A program made the position numbers and the translations under genes. Below, piece after piece: positions 14,986 through 17,345 of a stretch of DNA of 17,345 nucleotides; the stretch's first letter is position 1; the number at the start of each line of letters is the position of its first letter. Below the pieces are notes generated by a model, which saw only the letters and a program-made list of their open reading frames with translations, was not told the DNA's origin and made no database searches. Source of the DNA: Candidatus Delongbacteria bacterium. Lineage in GTDB: Bacteria > CAIWAD01 > BS150m-G50. Location of the stretch: positions 1 to 17,345 of the forward strand of contig JADHUQ010000026.1 in NCBI GenBank assembly GCA_016784425.1, given 5' to 3'.

Positions 14986-16812
14986 ATGGAATCAAATTTC
15001 CAACTGAAGTTACGGGAGGAATTGACCCTCCTGATCAACAGAACTCTGACACAGAACCTTACCACCGCTGATATCCGTTTTGACCGCTCCCCGGAGGAGG
15101 TTTCCGGTGATCTGGCTTTCGGCTGCTTTCCCCTGGCTAAACTGGCGCGACGGGCACCCAACCAGATTGCAGCTCAACTCGCCGCACAAACTGATTGCGC
15201 CCTGCTGCCAGGTGTGACAGCAGTTTCAGCCAGCGGAGGTTATCTCAACCTGACCCTCGACCTGTCCAGCTGGCTGCCGGATACCATTGACTTTCTGCTC
15301 AGCTGCGAGCAACCGGAAAAGGGATCTCTCCCTCCCCGAAAAGTGGTCATCGAGTATTCCTCCCCCAACACCAACAAACCGCAACATCTGGGGCATGTTC
15401 GCAACAACGTGCTTGGACAGGCAGTAGCCAATCTGCTGAGCGCTGCCGGTGATGAGGTGATCCGGGTCAATCTGATCAACGATCGTGGTATTCACATCTG
15501 TAAGTCGATGCTGACCTGGATAAAACTGGGGGAGGGGGAAACTCCTGAAACGACAGGCGAGAAGGGTGATCACCTGGTAGGACGTTACTATGTGCGCTTC
15601 GAGACAGAAATCAAACTGGAGCGGAAACGCTTTTTTGCAGCTGCCGGTATCGATCCGCAACAACTCGCTGCAGATGAACTCGTAAAACGGGAGCAGGATT
15701 TCCTCGCACAATCCAGTTGGCAGCAGGAGGCGGAAGAACTACTGTTGCGCTGGGAGGCGGGCGATAAGGAGTTACTCGACATCTGGCGTACTATGAACAG
15801 CTGGGTCCTGGCCGGTTTTGATCAGACCTATTCCCGCTATGGCATCACCTTTGACAGGACATATTTTGAGAGTGAAACCTATCTTAGTGGTCGCAACGAA
15901 ATTGAATCAGCGTTGCAGGCGGGGCTGGTACAACGCCGGGAGGATGGGTCCATCTGGATCAGCCTGGCGGAGGAAGAGCTTGAGGACAAGCTGCTGCAGC
16001 GCAGTAACGGTACCTCAGTTTATATCACCCAGGATGTGGGCACAGCGTTGCAACGCTATGAGGACTACCACTTCGATCGGTTGATTTACGTGGTCGGTAA
16101 CGAGCAGCGCTATCACTTTCGCGTACTGATTGCCATTCTGCGGCAGCTGGGGCACACCTGGGCCGACAACCTCGAACATCTTGCCTACGGTATGGTGAAT
16201 CTACCTGAGGGTAAACTCAAAAGCCGCGAAGGTACCGCTGTCGACGCCGATGATCTGCTGCAGGCGGTCAAACAGGCTGCGCGTCAGGTGATGGAAGCCT
16301 CCAACCGGCGGCATGATTTCAGCGAGCAGGAGGCGGATCAGGTTGCCGAGGCTCTGGGCCTGGGTGCGATCAAGTATTACCTCCTAAGAGTATCGGCGAA
16401 CCAGGACCTGCAATACGACCCGGAGCGCTCCGTTGATCTCAATGGCACCACCGGACCTTACCTCCAGTATGCCTATTCCCGTATGACTTCATTGTTGCGC
16501 AAATCCGCTTTCAACCACCAGCCGCAAATGACGTTTGAACTTGACAGTGCGATTGAAAAAGAGTTACTGCTGAAACTACTTGAGTACGCCGGCGTAGTAC
16601 AGTTAGCAGCTCAGCAACGTAATCCCTCCCGCCTGGCACAGTATCTCTACGAATTGGCCCGGATTTTCAACCGTTTCTGGCATGACCTGCCGGTGCTCAA
16701 GGCGGAGTCCAGCGATATTCGTGAACAACGGCTGGCCCTGACCGCTGCCTGCCAACGTATTCTGCAACGGGGCTTGCACCTGCTGGGAATCCCTACACCG
16801 GAGAAAATCTGA
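14986..16812 (+). CDS. argS: arginyl-tRNA synthetase (class I)
   Basis: A 608-residue cytoplasmic enzyme that charges tRNA-Arg with arginine using ATP. The N-terminal additional domain (about 1-95) contains the tRNA D-loop-reading region (SGDLAFGCFPLAKLA). The class-I signature is SPNTNKPQHLGHVRN, with HLGH at 134-137 in place of HIGH. The second signature is GKLKSREGT (409-417), in place of KMSKS; many ArgRS have such a degenerate form. The DALR anticodon-binding domain occupies about 480-608 (GPYLQYAYSRMTSLLRK onward). The NTNKPxHLGH form resembles ArgRS of Bacteroidota and related phyla, which is one basis for the proposed placement. The ATG at 14986 has a good Shine-Dalgarno; a TTG 33 bases upstream is less likely. 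It lies 13 bases upstream of the metal-binding lipoprotein-like gene. Confidence 0.96.
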   Translation: MESNFQLKLREELTLLINRTLTQNLTTADIRFDRSPEEVSGDLAFGCFPLAKLARRAPNQIAAQLAAQTDCALLPGVTAVSASGGYLNLTLDLSSWLPDTIDFLLSCEQPEKGSLPPRKVVIEYSSPNTNKPQHLGHVRNNVLGQAVANLLSAAGDEVIRVNLINDRGIHICKSMLTWIKLGEGETPETTGEKGDHLVGRYYVRFETEIKLERKRFFAAAGIDPQQLAADELVKREQDFLAQSSWQQEAEELLLRWEAGDKELLDIWRTMNSWVLAGFDQTYSRYGITFDRTYFESETYLSGRNEIESALQAGLVQRREDGSIWISLAEEELEDKLLQRSNGTSVYITQDVGTALQRYEDYHFDRLIYVVGNEQRYHFRVLIAILRQLGHTWADNLEHLAYGMVNLPEGKLKSREGTAVDADDLLQAVKQAARQVMEASNRRHDFSEQEADQVAEALGLGAIKYYLLRVSANQDLQYDPERSVDLNGTTGPYLQYAYSRMTSLLRKSAFNHQPQMTFELDSAIEKELLLKLLEYAGVVQLAAQQRNPSRLAQYLYELARIFNRFWHDLPVLKAESSDIREQRLALTAACQRILQRGLHLLGIPTPEKI

Positions 16813-16825
16813 TCGGGGGAATTCA

Positions 16826-17345
16826 ATGTTCAGGTTTCAGCTGATTACACTCCTGCTGGTAACTGCAGTTATCGCCTGGGGTGAACCGTTGCAGGTTGCC
16901 GTCAGTGTACCCCCACAGGCCTGGCTGGTTCGAAGCATTGCCGGGCCACAGGTTGAAGTAACCGTGATTGTGCCGCCCGGAAATTCACCAGCCACCTGGA
17001 ACCTGACGCCAGACCAGTACTTCAAACTCAGGCAGATCCAGCTCTATTTCAGAGTCGCTCATCCTGCCTTCCTGCTGGAATCCCGTACAGTTGATCCTGT
17101 TTTGCTGCAGCGGCCCCGGCTGCAGATTGTGGATCTTTACCAGGCGGCTGATTCGCTTGACTTCATTGTTCCGGGTGAACAATCCGATCTTGACCCGCAT
17201 GTCTGGTTGAGCCCGGCCGTTATCCGCAACTCCCTCCCTGCACTTACTGCGGCGCTCAGCAGCCTGTTGCCCGGACAGGCGGATTACTTCCGGGAGAATC
17301 AGGGGCACCTGGAAGCGGAGCTTGACAGTCTTGATCAGACCACCC
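16826..17345 (+). CDS. metal ABC transporter substrate-binding protein (ZnuA/TroA-like), 5' part only
   Basis: The first 173 codons of an exported binding protein of the cluster A-I family (Zn/Mn uptake); the gene runs off the window. GGGGGA lies five bases before the ATG. The signal peptide covers residues 1 to about 19 (LITLLLVTAVIAWG), with no lipobox Cys, so it is probably periplasmic. Family landmarks: the strand LQVAVSVPPQAWLVRSIAG, VTVIVPPGNSPATWNLTP, and DPHVWLSP with His125. In ZnuA/TroA the loop normally reads SPHxYxxTP and its His is the first metal ligand; here it is Ala56. The His of DPHVWL (second ligand) is present; the third and fourth ligands are outside the window. The missing ligand means the substrate may differ or the site may be remodelled, so I give no gene symbol. 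It is probably cotranscribed with argS (13-base gap). Confidence 0.85.
   Translation, partial: MFRFQLITLLLVTAVIAWGEPLQVAVSVPPQAWLVRSIAGPQVEVTVIVPPGNSPATWNLTPDQYFKLRQIQLYFRVAHPAFLLESRTVDPVLLQRPRLQIVDLYQAADSLDFIVPGEQSDLDPHVWLSPAVIRNSLPALTAALSSLLPGQADYFRENQGHLEAELDSLDQTT

Noticed and set aside
1..17345. Mobile elements, CRISPR, phage genes, tRNA or rRNA genes
   Set aside because: I saw no transposase or integrase motifs, no regularly spaced short repeats, and no cloverleaf or rRNA sequence. The only tandem repeats are in-frame within rpsA and the secreted-protein gene.

Overview
The window is a block of bacterial chromosome made up mostly of housekeeping genes, moderately GC-rich, with no mobile elements, CRISPR arrays, tRNAs or rRNAs that I can see. 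The mix suggests a Gram-negative-type bacterium, possibly from the Fibrobacterota-Chlorobiota-Bacteroidota (FCB) neighbourhood or a related candidate phylum. The pointers are a large secreted lamin-tail/OB/FN3 protein, an arginyl-tRNA synthetase with an NTNKPxHLGH signature, a ribosomal protein S1 with long acidic tails, and an MtaB-type methylthiotransferase. This placement is inference and could be wrong at phylum level.

Layout. (1) 1-1006, plus strand: the 3' end of mazG is followed with zero spacing by a GNAT-like protein of unknown substrate. (2) 1007-1313: 307 bases without a gene, AT-richer than its flanks, with a weak promoter candidate. (3) 1314-4469, plus: a 1051-residue exported multidomain protein with a lamin-tail domain, two Ig-like repeats, three OB-like modules and a terminal FN3-like domain, closed by a clear intrinsic terminator at 4543-4575. 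(4) 4638-9825, minus: a tightly packed set read in the order alpha-glucan phosphorylase (glgP), acyl-CoA carboxylase beta subunit (pccB-like), two-TM RCK potassium channel. (5) 9826-10050: the divergent control region between glgP and plsC. (6) 10051-13503, plus: plsC, two successive hairpins, then rpsA with repeat-built acidic tails and an intrinsic terminator. (7) 13536-16812, plus: mtaB (tRNA ms2t6A37) and argS. (8) 16826-17345, plus: the 5' part of a zinc/manganese ABC transporter binding protein that runs off the window and lacks the usual first metal-ligand histidine.

How the genes fit together. plsC-rpsA-mtaB-argS is a growth and translation cluster: phospholipid synthesis, a ribosomal protein, tRNA modification and tRNA charging. 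The minus-strand trio combines glycogen breakdown, a biotin-dependent carboxylase subunit (probably propionyl-CoA/methylmalonyl-CoA) and a K+ channel. The start/stop overlaps point to co-translation, but the functional link is not obvious. I found no clear undescribed system. The most unusual features are the S1 tails, the duplicated Cys-containing module in the secreted protein, the altered metal site of the binding protein and the paired hairpins before rpsA.
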